Part shown: piece by piece, positions 24,801-40,405 of the stretch
How the letters are laid out: every line of letters begins with the position of its first letter
Numbering within the stretch: position 1 is the first letter of the stretch
From: Paramacrobiotus metropolitanus
Taxonomy: Eukaryota > Tardigrada > Eutardigrada > Parachela > Macrobiotidae
DNA: 64,000 bases
Direction: 5' to 3'
NCBI RefSeq assembly: GCF_019649055.1
Contig: NW_026570328.1
Coordinates: forward strand, 1-64,000
The notes under the pieces: model-generated
What the model saw: the letters and a program-made list of their open reading frames with translations, nothing else
Database searches by the model: none
Told to the model about the DNA's origin: nothing
Made by a program: the position numbers and the translations under genes

Positions 24801-27775
24801 TCAAATAGAGGACAATAAGTAAATCGCTGGCTCGCTTCCGGCGACCGTAACAACAGATGTAGCGTTATCCGGCAAAAAAGCACTTCCGTTTGGTGAAATA
24901 TTTGTGGTCGAACCCGATACAATGGAACTGGATGGCACCGTAACATTAACCGTACCCTTCAGTACATCCAGTGTTACTCTTCCAAAATTCTCTGGGATGT
25001 ACTGTTGCAGGGAATAACCTGTAGAATACGGAGTACATAAACTGATGCTAATGCGCATGCAAATGCAGACGACAAAACTAAAAACTGTCTTGCAACACAA
25101 AATTACAGGCACGCACACATACCTACAATTCTGCGTCGCAAGATTTGCAGTTGACCGATTAACAAACTGACAATTGCAAATCTTGCAGCACAACGATCAT
25201 GGCCATTAAACATCATAATAATATTAGCCAAGTATGCTGCTTTATAAGTTTTTACAGTGTGAGCCTACACTTGAGCTTTAAACTATTGCACTATTGTTTC
25301 TCTATAATTTTAGAGCAGTGAAGATCTTCGGTGCTTCGTTTAAGGAAGTTGTCCATCTGTATGGTAAACTGCTTTCCCGTTCGTCATACCTGGGAAATCG
25401 GCCACGTATACAAGTGTTACGTTAGGATGAATTGTGCGTTTGCTTGCTGTTAACTCATTCGTCAAACGGTCAAAAGCAGTACGGTTCATAATCTGCGGAA
25501 GAACCCAGTCCACCGGTGAGAACAGTGACCATGGAGCTGTAACCAAATCGACATCCGGTCGAAAGATTCTTTGTTTGAATCCTCCGTTCATGGCGATCCA
25601 TACATCAAAATACACAGCCAGTGTTTGTGAATGAGAGGACGTATTCGCTTTCGGAGACGCAGTTAATCTCTTCGCAATGCATTCAGCAAGTTGTTTGGCC
25701 AGATATGCCTGATACGAAAATCTATTATTTGCTGTCCAAATATCCGGTTTGAGGCTCCTTCTCTGGATAGAATGCGCCGATGATCGGTCTTCCAGGGTGA
25801 TTTTCACATGTTGAATTTGCCACTGCTGCACCATCATATCCCACGAATATCCGTACAGTGAATTTGTCCATGTATTACAACCCTATAATGCCTGACATGG
25901 ATTTAACTTAACGATGTTCCAAACTTTAATGTTTTACAAGAATTCGTAGGGCAATGGTCAACGAGCGAATGTTTGCGTACCTGGAATACAATGTGTGAGA
26001 AAGGCAGAAATATTTGGATACATACATAAGAAGAGATTATCAGTCCCAGTGCATATTTCCTAACCGGCTTGCATGATGGTTTCTGTAACCTTTCAATAGG
26101 TTTCCGACAGAAAACTTGATACCGCATCACTGGAATCTTTCCCCATAACAGGTGCATTGGTATCAATATTTCGAGCCATCTTCTTAAGCGTACATGTAAA
26201 TCAACCGGCCAGCAGGGTGGAAAAAATATCAAAGAAAGCACTATCATGGCGTAAGGAAACATCCCTACAAAAAATAATATTCAGCTATGGCTAACTGGAA
26301 GCAAAACTGGAAAAATTTCAAATATGAATAAAGTATTAATAGGTGGAAATTCGCTGACTTTGTAATGTAACTAAACAGCGATTTCTGTGCAGAACATGTA
26401 CAGAGCAGCCCGTGCGTGTGAGCATAATTTAAGCTACGTTCTGTACAGAATTATAAGTAATATAACCAATATTATACGTTTTTATTTCTGTTATTCTTTG
26501 AATGATGTCACACTGTTATACAGCTCACCTATTTCGAATACCGTGCAGTTGAGGAAATGAAATGCGCAGCATACAGCGTACGCATAAGCACGCGTTCGTC
26601 TCCAAAAGAGAAAGAATCCCACAGATAGATCGAAAGCAAATCCTATCCAGTGGATAAAATAAAGGTCTACTGAAGCTTTCCCCAACATTAGCCTGCAGAT
26701 TGAATACAGGAATAAGACTAATCAAGAATAGCTTAAATGAAATTGGTTTCATTCCGTACCTCAAGGGAAAAAATGCCCAGTTCTCGCTCATACCGGAAAC
26801 CGAATACCCTTTCAACCAGTCCACATCCCATTTCTTCAAACCTACACATTAAATCAAATCGTTAACGTTGTGTATATTTGGCACTTATCGTGTTGTTGCT
26901 GGCTATTACTTACTTTGCTAAATCATGATTGTGCAATAAATAGTATGGAAGTTTTTATGTTTACTAAAATGTGACGCATCCGGCATTTCACATAATAAAC
27001 CCACGTACCGGCAAAGAAGTACACTATGAAAACTTGAAAACGTAGCAGGTGATAAATCCAGTTAGGCACAGTATAGTGTTCACCATCAACCGGAAAGGGT
27101 AATTTTTCTCTAAGGTTTGCACTCAGGACGAAAAGAAATGCTATCAGTCCAAAGAGATATGAATGATGATTCCACAAGCTGATGTCCAAGCAATACACAT
27201 ACCAAAAGGTCAAGCAGTACAACGTCGTGCATACGCTTGTTTTAAACTCAACCGTAATACCCAGAGTGCTTAAAAGCATTACGCTGTATAACGCCTTAAA
27301 TCCATTAAGCGTAGGAAATGGCATGAATGGCAAAAGAGGAAAATGACAGCGTACTTGTGGACCCCATAATGCGCTGGGATTAAGCATTCCGCGCTCGGTT
27401 AATGTGTCGCCAACCATTAACAGGCCTGTATATTTCAAAATAAATTAATTTTGTAACTAATAAACAATAATAGATAGAAATGTTGTTCAAATAGTTGGCT
27501 ACTGGTACAAAAGACGGTTTCGAATGTTGCTGTGTATATGGTTTTACACAAGGTTTACAATTACCAATGTTGTCGATATCTGTTATCTGCCTACCAAACA
27601 TTTGTTTCTGGTAATAAGTTATAGGATAAAAGTGTAGGTTAACGATTGACGTCGTACCAAAAGATCTTCGGATCCATCGCAGACTTGCTTCCGGGCAAGC
27701 TTGGAACAAACTACGAATAAATAATTCCCTTATGGACAGACGATTTGTTCTGCAGTGAATTAAACCAAATCGCAT
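24801..27775 (-). CDS. GGCX: Vitamin K-dependent gamma-glutamyl carboxylase
   Basis: Seven exons: 27775-27658, 27425-27009, 26841-26760, 26692-26529, 26264-25981, 25882-25390 and 25018-24801. All phases match, about 591 residues. Multi-pass hydrophobic segments fill the N-terminal half. SLWNHHSYLFGL, FIVYFFAGLKKWDVDWLKGY, IGMFPYAMIVLS, NSLYGYSWDMM and VADFPG are family hallmarks. The lysine pair in GLKKWD corresponds to the human Lys217/Lys218 region, Lys218 being the catalytic base. GGCX is an ER membrane enzyme that converts Glu to Gla in secreted proteins, using reduced vitamin K, O2 and CO2. The product stops about 140 residues earlier than human GGCX, just after the lumenal beta domain. 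ATG 27775 is the nearest in-frame ATG; the frame is open further upstream, so the N-terminus is uncertain. Confidence 0.93.
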
Positions 27776-30700
27776 CTTTTTGTGCTCTGCATTGTTAGAG
27801 TGCAAACAGTGGCCTGGATCTGATACCGTTGTACATGCAGATATGCATTTGCGTGATATGTAGATTATTGCAGTTATTGTATTTAGCATCCACTTTAGAC
27901 AAAAGTGCAATACTATAAATACAACATATTGGAAAAACTAGATTATCTGCAGTGCTCATTGCGATCGAAAGCTATAACATTCCGATAGGCTAGAAGCCTA
28001 GAACAGTGAAGTAAAAATCGAAAATTATGACAAAGTCAGTTTGCCTCAGCTGGCGCGAAAATACTTTGCATGTATCAAGATTTCACGTACAAACGTTCAA
28101 AAGCAGGATCATTTTTCTGCCATGACATGAATCACTGTTTTTATTTAACTTAGTTTAATTAAACCCAAAGATATGCGGTAGCGCTCTTCAGTTTTATCCA
28201 CATTTCAATCAATAGAGCGCATCGAATATGCGTTCCAACAAGCATGCATGTGGAGTAATAATGAACGTATTGTACACTTTGCAGTACATGCGTATGTCCG
28301 TAGATATAACAAAATCTCATGCTCGTCGGTCTTCAATATGTTCAAGCCCGTCCATATTGGCTGCACTCCTCTGTTTTAACAATAAAGTGAATATCCGTTT
28401 AAAATCACGTCTTTATTAATGGGATTTTCAAAAGCCAAAGAACGGCTACAACCGCGTATTTTTTAAGATGCGGAATTTTGAAATGTATGCGTATCGTATT
28501 TATATGCAATATCTGCACGCCACTCAGTGCACACTGTAAGTATGACATTAATAAGCTACGTACGTAGTTAATCATACTCTGATAATTTTTACCCATACGG
28601 CAACATGGAAAAACATTTTAATCGTACGCAGAGAAAAGGACTCGCATCATCAATAAGTATTATTATGTTCTGTGAACGCAATGGAATTGTGTGTAGTTTG
28701 CCCTTGCTACTAGGGTAGTACTTACTAGTACTGTATGTGTATCCGATCGTGTCCGACAATGTGGCTCGTTTGACCCCATGTGTCCTGGTAGTTAAGGTGT
28801 CCGAGCAGCAAAACACTCCGTATTTACGGCAACTGCCAGCCGAAGCGATCCTGCTTGATTCAGACCTAATTAGCCAACAATTAGACCATCAATGAAACTA
28901 TACCAAGTCTGAATAATATGACAATTAGTAAGACGCTGGCGCAAGAAGAGCGGTGTTTGCCCAGTCATCTAAATTGGATCCGATGCCGCCGTGTTGTAAA
29001 ACCATACCGCACCGCTGTTGTCCTTTAAGGACAATAGCGGTGCGGTATGGTTTTGGCGTTCACCTAATGCAAGTACTTTGCACTGTGCGCCTTCTGTTTC
29101 GGATTTACAGCAATTGAATGTAGAAACCTGAATGTAGAAACCTATAAGTTCTATTCAAAAATTATCTGTATAAAGTCTAAGGCAAGACTATCGACTGTAA
29201 ATGTGAAATCCGAGGTTCCCTCGAATTATTCTCCTAACAGAAAACATTCGATTTAATTTGTAATTTAAAGGAAATGGCACTTTCACTTTTTTTAACCATT
29301 TTGAGCAGTTGATCTGTAACATATTTTATAGGGTACATAACATTCAGTACTCTTCAACCCTGTAAAAATATTCATTAATTGCTTGTAGACAGAATACAGC
29401 TTTTGCATATATGCTGTACTATCAATCATTTTTAAAACATCACAAACAAAATTCCACTGCGCTTATAATTATGTGCAACCCACATTTCGATCAAAATGAC
29501 CACGAATATAAGGTTCCGCGTCTGCATTAAAGCAGACTCGGAATCATTCTGCCTGTAAGGGTTGTTGTGATGGGATAAGGGCAAGCACCACTTCTGCAAA
29601 CCATTGCAATTGTTCTTCAAATGTATGGTGACCATTTGGAGAAACATAAAAAGTTTTATCGTCAATTAAGGCAAATTCTTACAGGATGCCGCTCAGCCGA
29701 TATTTATCGCCAGCGCCGCGTATGGTCGCGCAGTTACTCGCGGTGGCATACATCTGTATGGTCTTATTAATGTCGAAGACAAACAAACAGTCTCGCACAA
29801 ATCATAAAGCACCGGTGCATCTCTGTGGTGGCTAATGTCGTCCGTGTCCTGGGTTGACCACCACTCCACAGACACATTTAGGTAGCTTTACGATTATGGG
29901 TTTACGATCCCGGTACGTCTCTGTCAGGACATGTCGGCACGTTTTAATAGCCTGACCACTTCTTTAGAGGTACGAGTACGTATAATATATTATGCCCACA
30001 AGAAATGAACGATCCTTAAATCCCGACTGACACAGGATAACCTAAAACGACTGCAGTACATATACGCACGTCCAACCTCTGCGGTGGTTAACAATACTTC
30101 GATTCTTACGGGAAATTTTACTGTCACATTAGTGTCAGACATAAATTTTTTAAATGGCTTTCATTGTCGTATTGAAACCTTTTATCATTACCACATGATT
30201 TATACTGAAATGTACCGTCCTTTTGTGTAGCAGTGGGTGTTAACTGTTCAGCAGCCATTTTGCATAGTCGCCATAGTCTCTATTTGCGATCGAAAAATAT
30301 GTTTGTCACCTGAAAAGCGCATTTCTGTTAGGATACCTGTATCGCTAGACCGACAAATGTGGACATGCACCAGCGCAGTATAAAGATATATGAAAAATGT
30401 CTTCGTTCGCCCATGTGTAATGAATACAAAGCTCTCAAGCTTGGCGTTTTTGTCAAGGTCTCGCCTAAACGTTAATGTAGTCGGCAACACATAGCGGAAG
30501 CGTATTTAATTTACGTCACGCTTCCGCTTGGTCGCCTCAGGTGGGTTCTTGTCGGCACATGATTTCACCAAGAAAAATTGTTATTATGCTGAATGTGATT
30601 TATATTCATCCTGAATGCGTACAGTTGTTGGTGAATTGCTTGCGCTATTCTACATATTACAAATTAGTTAAGTAATTATTTTATAAGTAACAAGCATTCT

Positions 30701-33700
30701 TAATATTCATAATAATTATATTGATGATGGTATGCAAGGATAGACTAGCTGATCCAATGCAGCAGTTTCAACTTCATAGCGCAATAATGGTATCTGTAGC
30801 GTAACTAACCTGTAATTAATGGTAAGCATATGTTAGGGAATCTAGTATAAAATTACGTTTCTCCTATATGTTTTAGATATAATAATGCACTTTACATAAA
30901 GAAAAAGAGTGAGGTAGAGTCTGGTAGACTATAAAATGTGTTCCTGGTAATGCCTGAACATCCACATACATGATATGCAACTGCAAGTAATTGTGCTGTT
31001 AATTTTCCTTAAGCTGACTACTGACACTGCCTATATTTTTGCATTCAGCTAATATAAAGAAGCACATTAACCATAAATATGGTTTTCCATTAAAACTGTT
31101 GGCGATAAAATTTCGTCTTTCGGTGACTCCTCGGTTGGTGTGAGTTTTTGAAGTTGTATGCTACGCCTTGTGAACAAATAACTTTAGACTGCAGTGAAGT
31201 TCCAAATGCACATTCTTAAGAAATTTATATAATAATTCTTAACTGTAAATCAAACAGCCACGCTGCACAGCCTGGTCATATGCATGATTAAGAAAAAGCC
31301 GATCATATATTGTATGTACATAACGGCAAAATTTCAACTAGTTGGCGTGGCATAAAAATATAAATAATTCAGCGGTTGACTGTGTCTGCGTCGGACTGCT
31401 GGTGGAAGTGCACAACCTCGGGAAATGTATGACAGTAAAATTGTCGTCAAACTACATAGATATTAATAGCTGTAGATCTAGCCAAGCCACAAATCCAAGA
31501 TGCAATAAATTTTGCTAGTGTCTGCTGTGCATTTTCATTTAACCATGGAGCCGATAAACATCTTAATCTGTTGTTCGGATGTGTCAGCTGTGTTGCCGTC
31601 GACTGTAAAATTATGTGTTCACAATAAGAAATAATTTCAAGGAGGTGTGCAATATATACAAATTATCGTAACCATATAAACCCTTATTAATAATGTTTAT
31701 GATCGAAACCGACCGATCGCTCAGTATTGGGGCATTTAAATTCCAGAGTACCAGTTACAGCTATTAGCTATACGTTGATCCTCTAACAAATACTTTTGAA
31801 ATTTCCAGAATTCACAGACTGTTTGAGACAGACTAAATCTGCGTAAGGCGCCACTAAAATACGAAAGTGACCTATACAAAAATTAATAGCGTACAGTCAT
31901 TTAAAATTCAGGTTCGAAAACATCAATAGCAAGCACAGTACCTTAGTCGTGACTTCTGTATAAAATTATGCAAAAATATTAACATTGACCGCTGGAATTG
32001 TTTCCGCCATTGATTTTTCGCGCATCACAACAATTTATCTGCAAATGGGACTGAATTCAAATTGATTACGTGGAAGCTGTGAGTAGCTAGATATTCTGGC
32101 AAATAAAACTAGGCGCACGCGCGCCTTTGAAGGAAAGAGAACATTTAAGCATCACCATGAAATTTTAACGGGTCATTTGTCCGATTCTAGTGCCAATTTC
32201 TACGCGGAACGTAATGGCTTTTACGACCAATCTTGTTAGTTCAATGGCAAATTGTCTTCATTTCACGAACGTAAAAGATATTTTACAAGGGAGTTTCGAT
32301 GCCGGTGGTATGAAGATATCTTATTTCCCAACAGCAACGCTAATTACAAACACCAGCTGCTTTGTCCGATTTGCAGTTCAGTTTAACCCCGTGCTAGCCG
32401 ACTCTGGAAGAATTATTGGCTATGTAATAACAAATTAAAATTTTAAAATACAGTTCGCCTGTTTTAATCTGCGAACCATGCGTACTAAGGAGCAACAGCT
32501 GTTATCTCTGCTCAAAAATGTTTATATATAGCTTTCGCCTTTCGGCAACATGAAAGCACGAGCCGACGTGATTCAAAAGGGCATTAACTGGTTTTCGTGC
32601 GGCAAAAATAATGAGTTATCTCGAGGCGTCGAATGCGACCTAACGAGTTCGCTAGTTTATAATGTCAAAAAGTTGATTAATGTAGAATAAAGAAATTATT
32701 CATGATTGTATTGCCAATAAGCTATTATAAATATTACTTGATAATGTCCGTTGATGTGTGGTTTACAAAATTTTAATTAAAAGCGACAGACCTTGTGATA
32801 AATGGAGTAAAAAAAGGTGTTCACAAACCACCCATGCAATGCAATGTTCCTGCGCTGATCAAAGAAACTTTACCTCCTTTGATTATGCATGCAGAATGCA
32901 GATATTGGATAGAAACGCATGTTGCTTAATGATATCGATATACAAAAGAAAAATCGGTCATTGGATCCTATGTAATCAAAAATTATTTGTGTATTCGTAC
33001 TCAGTACGAATGTATTTGCTAAAACAATAACTGGATCTCTTAAAAATTGTGCCTTCATGCCCTTTTGCTTGTTATGCGCAGAATCAATTCCTCGACATTT
33101 TAAAACTGGACATGCTTGCGCACATCAGTGATCGCTGTTCACTGTTCAGCATACTTTTACTTACTTCAATTCGACCAGTTTATACGATGCAAAAAACCTC
33201 AATTTATGGCTGGCGCGATCTGATTCGTTGATTTTCGCTTGTCTCGACAACTGCTAGATAGGATTTCTTAGCTTCTTGCCTGGCCACTTACACACCAGTC
33301 CGTACAGTCTCGTTTCGTTAGGAGGTTTGTCATTGATTTCCTAGACCATCAGCGGCGTTATAGTCCGTATTGCGTTCTTTATGTAGCGTATGCGTATGCG
33401 TGCACTGTGCTTAGATTGATACGAAGTCGGTGCGCCAAATAGAAACCGGCATTAATCTCGTTTAGTGGATAATAAACAGTGCATGCGGACGAAATTTGAC
33501 ATTCGACAATTTCGTCGCAATATTCGCCCAGTAAACTGTTCAAGTTTTACGGATGCTTTGCACAGTTGCATATAAGCACTTGGCGCAGATGCCGTTTGGC
33601 CGGTTGCGTTGCACAGGGAGGACCAGTTTGATGTGCTGTTAAGAGTGATAGGAGAGCAAGCGATAAAATCCATATGAGTGGATCATTCGCGATTGTGGTT

Positions 33701-34025
33701 TTACTGGAAGTTAGTGTGCACATCTGATCTCATTGGGCGCGCAAAACCTATCACGGAAACAGGGAGTTTTCATAAAATTGTAATTGGTGTGCCACGCGAA
33801 GTCCCCATTTATGATGGACAATAATGAGCAGTATAAATTCTTCTCTAAATAATAATTTAGACTTTTATTGTGTCATAATCGTTAAGCTTATTGTCCATTG
33901 CCACTGTGATATATCCAAGCGCATCTAGCTGTTTTCGTCTGTCATCATCTCCTGCTGTTATATCCTGATAATACCCATCCAAACGTTCCTATTTGGCCTT
34001 TCAAAACGACACTTTTCCAGAAAAA
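27776..34025. other. Gene-poor region upstream of the Hox gene
   Basis: About 6.2 kb of AT-rich sequence between GGCX and the Hox gene. Open frames are short, mostly lack an ATG and have no recognisable motif. It contains the palindrome at 28998-29054. Given its position it probably holds both the GGCX promoter and 5' regulatory DNA of the Hox gene. Confidence 0.4.
28998..29054. repeat. 57-nt near-perfect palindrome
   Basis: Two 28-nt arms flank one central base. The only difference between the arms would be a G:U pair in RNA, so a transcript would form an unbroken 26-28 bp stem. The arm begins AAAACCATACCGCACC and has far more G+C than its surroundings. No flanking target-site duplication or longer inverted repeat was seen. 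Confidence 0.9.
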
Positions 34026-36490
<2,465 letters not shown>

Positions 36491-39400
36491 TCACATGCTC
36501 CGCACTGATTGCCACAGTTGTACGTCACATCATACCAGTTATCTCCCTTGTTCTGCTGCCACACAACGAACTTGTCTAGTGCATCTTTTGGTCTCCGTTT
36601 TATTATTTTTTTATCTCCTGCATGTCAGTTGTTTAAGTTTTGTAACCTTTGCGATTAATATTCGTAGTATTAACTGGAATTTCCGGTTTCGTTTGGCTTG
36701 ACCTTAATTGTTACTGTTGCATAACTGTTACGTAACTAGAGTTCAAATGTTGAGTGCTTATTACTGATATTGCACAAAATTTGCTGATACATTTGGATTA
36801 AATCAACCCGAATACATGATTTCATAAAATATATGGGAATCCGGAATTGTCAAATAATGACGATAATTCAGATACGAAACTGACCTTTATTGATTATTGG
36901 TTTGCCATCTCAGTATTTTTCTCTTACGTTTTGCAATTATGGTTAGGACCAACAATAAAGTTAATTTTTTAACATGTATTATATATTGTAAATTTGATAC
37001 ACACGAAATTATGAACGCAGGCTGCTGCAAGCACTTTTTACTGCTTCCAGTATTAACATATTGGCAAGCAGGGCTGTCATAAGTTACTATTAACAGCTGT
37101 ATCAGCCACCAACAAACATTTACGACTTCAGCTTTTGATTAACAACCATTCTGCGTATTGGATGCAGCTGGTGTGGACTTTACATGTGGAAACATTCGAG
37201 TTTTCGGTTCTCCACTTAATAAAACTAATGGAAGCTTGAGTGGTACGCGACACAGTAATGTACAGAACATACTACGTAATGCGTTGCATCATATTGTACA
37301 ACACATTGTGCTAAGTATACTACATAGCTGTATATCGCTACATAACAGAATTTGTGATACAAGTAGTTTGGTACAATACAATCGCACAAACACGTATGCC
37401 GTCTTAGGTCGCACGATCCACGCTGAGCGCGTAGGAAATTTCATAGAGAAATTAATGGAATGGAAGAAAATCATGCGCCACAGGAAAGATAGAAAGACTG
37501 TAGCCCACATTTTGCGCTCCTCAGGGTATAGTTAGAGGAGCTTTCTTGATGGTGGTTTAGGAGTTGAATATGGCCGGGGCTCATTTATGGATAGATATCT
37601 CCAGCTCAGATGAGCAGGAAAGCCATAAATGTCCAACCGGTTACAGCCATGCCCTGCCGAGTGATGTGCAATTGGTTTGATTTATGTGTGACCGTGCCGG
37701 AGCTGTGCAGCCAAGAGACAAACATAATTTATAACGGTTCTTTTTGGAACGGATATTTGGGCTGCAGCGAGTGTAGCTGGGCTGAAAGGGATCAAGACGC
37801 GCACCAGGGACAGCGAGCAGATCAGCTGCACATGCCAATGTTGAAAGCAAATACCAGAGGGAGAGGATAGGCGAGCACGCAGCGTGACAAACGTTAGCTT
37901 GGCAGGAATGAAAGTCAAATCGATTTCCGAAACCAAATTTCCCCAAACCAGTCTGCTATGCAGTATGTAGCATAACAAGCTCAAATCTCGTTTTTCGGAT
38001 ACCACTAGCTGCTTCCCAAGAAACACACCACCAGTGCAGCGTTGAAAGTGCGGTGCACTGTTCTGTTGGTTTGCAGATATGTAGACCGGTAAGCCTGATA
38101 CAGATTGCGGAACAGCCGCATTACGCAAAGGTCACGAAGCAGCATTACATAGGACAGCGTCTTTTTGCAGGCATGAGACGTCGTTTTCTTCGACTGCCTT
38201 TAAAACTCTTTTTTCTTGCTTTCTCAGATGGTAAGTTGTTTACAGGTAATGACGGAAAGCCAGCTCCCTCGCTGATGACCATTTGAACTAACTGGTTAAT
38301 AAAAAAGCTCGCTAGCTCTTTATACTAAAGTGCAATGGAATAGTCCACTACAACAAACGAAAAAAACATGACAAGATATATAGTGCAGACAAAAAATAAA
38401 CTACGGTAATTACATACTGCATGCCCAAATCTCCAGGCGCGGCTGTTTTGTATTAATTAAAGTTGCACCCATAAACACCATAAGAGGCAGCGAAGATTTT
38501 GCACTTACTTTATTTATCCCTGGGTATTAGGATACTCAAAATTAGTGGACTTGGGCTGAAACTTTAATTTTAAATTAATTCAGTGATGACATTGCTTGCG
38601 TTCCAATTTGCGCATACCATTTTTAGTAAACGGTACGTATATATTTGAACCCTTATTGTATATGTACAAGTATGTACTCATGCTACTTTCATTGCACTCG
38701 TTAATCAATATAAGTAATATTGTTGACATTCTAATAGACAATAGCCATCATACAACAAAAAGTGCGAAAGCCGGCATATGATTTTGTCCATTATGCGTTA
38801 TTGGAAGTTCTGTATCCTTGCCAATAATATTAAAATCGCATACAAGTTACCACTCAGAAATTTCTTTTGCTCATGAACTTGCCCAAGATGGCCCATCAGT
38901 TTTATCTTTCATTGATTACTTAAATTTAAACGTTTCTACGAAAAAGCTGTGGATCTGCTGTCACCTGACAATGAGCTTTGTCGGATCATGCGTTCAAGAA
39001 AGTGTACATGGAAATTAAATTTACTGGTGAAGAGTGTTATTGTGAATAGTTTGACAAGAAGTTCCAAACTTCGAAGTAAATTCCATAACCGCAACATCAC
39101 TTAGGAAGTTAGGAGTAAAGATTGCTGGTATCTTGTGCGCCGCTTGGTAACTTGGTTAGATTGTATTAGTCAAGATAAATAACTCCTGCAGCACCCTTCA
39201 TAAATAGACTTGTCACTTGTTTCTTTGATTCTTTGATGGTTAGTAACAGCGCATGGTAATCGTAGGGCCGGAAGCATAGGTAACGTTTTTTGGGATGAGT
39301 ACATAAATAGACTAAAATAGTTAAATACATAACCATGCATCTACTTATGTTTGCACTTTTGGAATATTCTATTCAGTCGATAGATGGCAGCACATGCATG

Positions 39401-39493
39401 AAACGAAAGCACCGCAGCAGTTCTTTTTTACGCTGGTTCTGGGCCTTCTGACCACTGACCACAGCATATTAATTATTGCCTTTTCTATAAGGA

Positions 39494-39690
39494 TGACACT
39501 GTTGGCACCTAGGAACATCTAAACGGAACATCTTCACCTGCCTGGACGTGGACGAGCGCATCGCCTGCCGGCTCGTGTGCGCCCACTGGAACGCCGTCAT
39601 CGCGGAACTGCCCACGAGCACCGTGTGCATCTGCCCGGCCAAACACCGCGAGGAGAAATTGGCCCTGGCCCTGCACTTCCGTTTACTACC
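39494..39690 (+). pseudogene. F-box-like remnant in a GC-rich patch
   Basis: A frame reading NIFTCLDVDERIACRLVCAHW fits the second half of an F-box (I-F-x-x-L-D ... C-R-L-V-C-x-x-W). It continues with WNAVIAELPTSTVCICP. The open frame is bounded by an upstream TGA near 39488, has no suitable ATG and runs into AT-rich non-coding sequence. This patch is strikingly GC-rich next to its surroundings. It looks like a fragment of an F-box gene, or one exon of a gene I cannot complete. F-box proteins recruit substrates to SCF ubiquitin ligases. Confidence 0.35.
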
Positions 39691-39768
39691 AGCATCCCTT
39701 TTTGCACCCCGTTTTATTACAGACACTCCTTTTCAATTACTTAAGACCGGCACCCCGTTTTCTCGCCT

Positions 39769-40405
39769 ACTATAGGCACCTTTTTATAGCCATATATTTA
39801 AAACCGATTATTTTGACAATTTTTTTCGCTCAGTCCGCGCTGCATTTCCAACACTTGAGAACGAAATTTAAGGTAACAATACTAGAAATTTGAGACAAGG
39901 GTGCTACGCACTCATCCAATTATTCTACACATTCACAACCACAGCCTGTAATGTTTTTTGGTACGGATTAATACTTACCTGTTGTCAAAATCGGAAGATT
40001 TAGTGCAGTATAATTTTTTTGGAGATAGACTGATGCGTACCAAAACGCTCCACAAGAAAGCTATTTTCTGACCGTGCATTTTCTTTGGAAAGATTACTTG
40101 TTTATTGTAAGCAGAAGTCTCAACTGACATTGTTATAATTACTACAAAATTAATCAGATTTTACTGCATTTCTCCAACATTATGAAATTACACAAATACT
40201 TACGACACCGGTACTGCTGCGCTTTTCGAAAAAATTTTCTTAGGTCAAGAATATTTGACCAGGTCGGATAAAAGTGGTTTACAGATATTATAGGCACTAT
40301 ATATTATAGGCACTATAGGTACGGTAGTTCCCATAGCCAACGAAAAAGGATGAAAGCATTAAAATAAATGAAAATGAGTAAATGGGGGTGCGGGGTGCCT
40401 ATAGT
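39769..40405. repeat. Inverted ACTATAGGCACC motif pair
   Basis: ACTATAGGCACC at 39769-39780 recurs inverted at 40394-40405. Partial copies (TATAGGCACTATA) lie near 40290-40318. CTCCTTTTCA-like sequence also neighbours both outer copies. This could be the ends of a degraded foldback or MITE-type element of about 640-730 bp; target-site duplications were not found. Confidence 0.4.

Noticed and set aside
30908-30932. let-7-like string TGAGGTAGAGTCTGGTAG
   Set aside because: Matches only the first eight bases of let-7, and the flanks do not form a precursor hairpin.
32190-32438. Short ORF (72 codons from its ATG) upstream of the Hox gene
   Set aside because: Protein-like composition but no recognised family and no neighbouring exons.
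37682-38128. 148-codon minus-strand ORF in the gene desert
   Set aside because: Overlaps other frames of similar length, no conserved motif and no supporting splice or start context.
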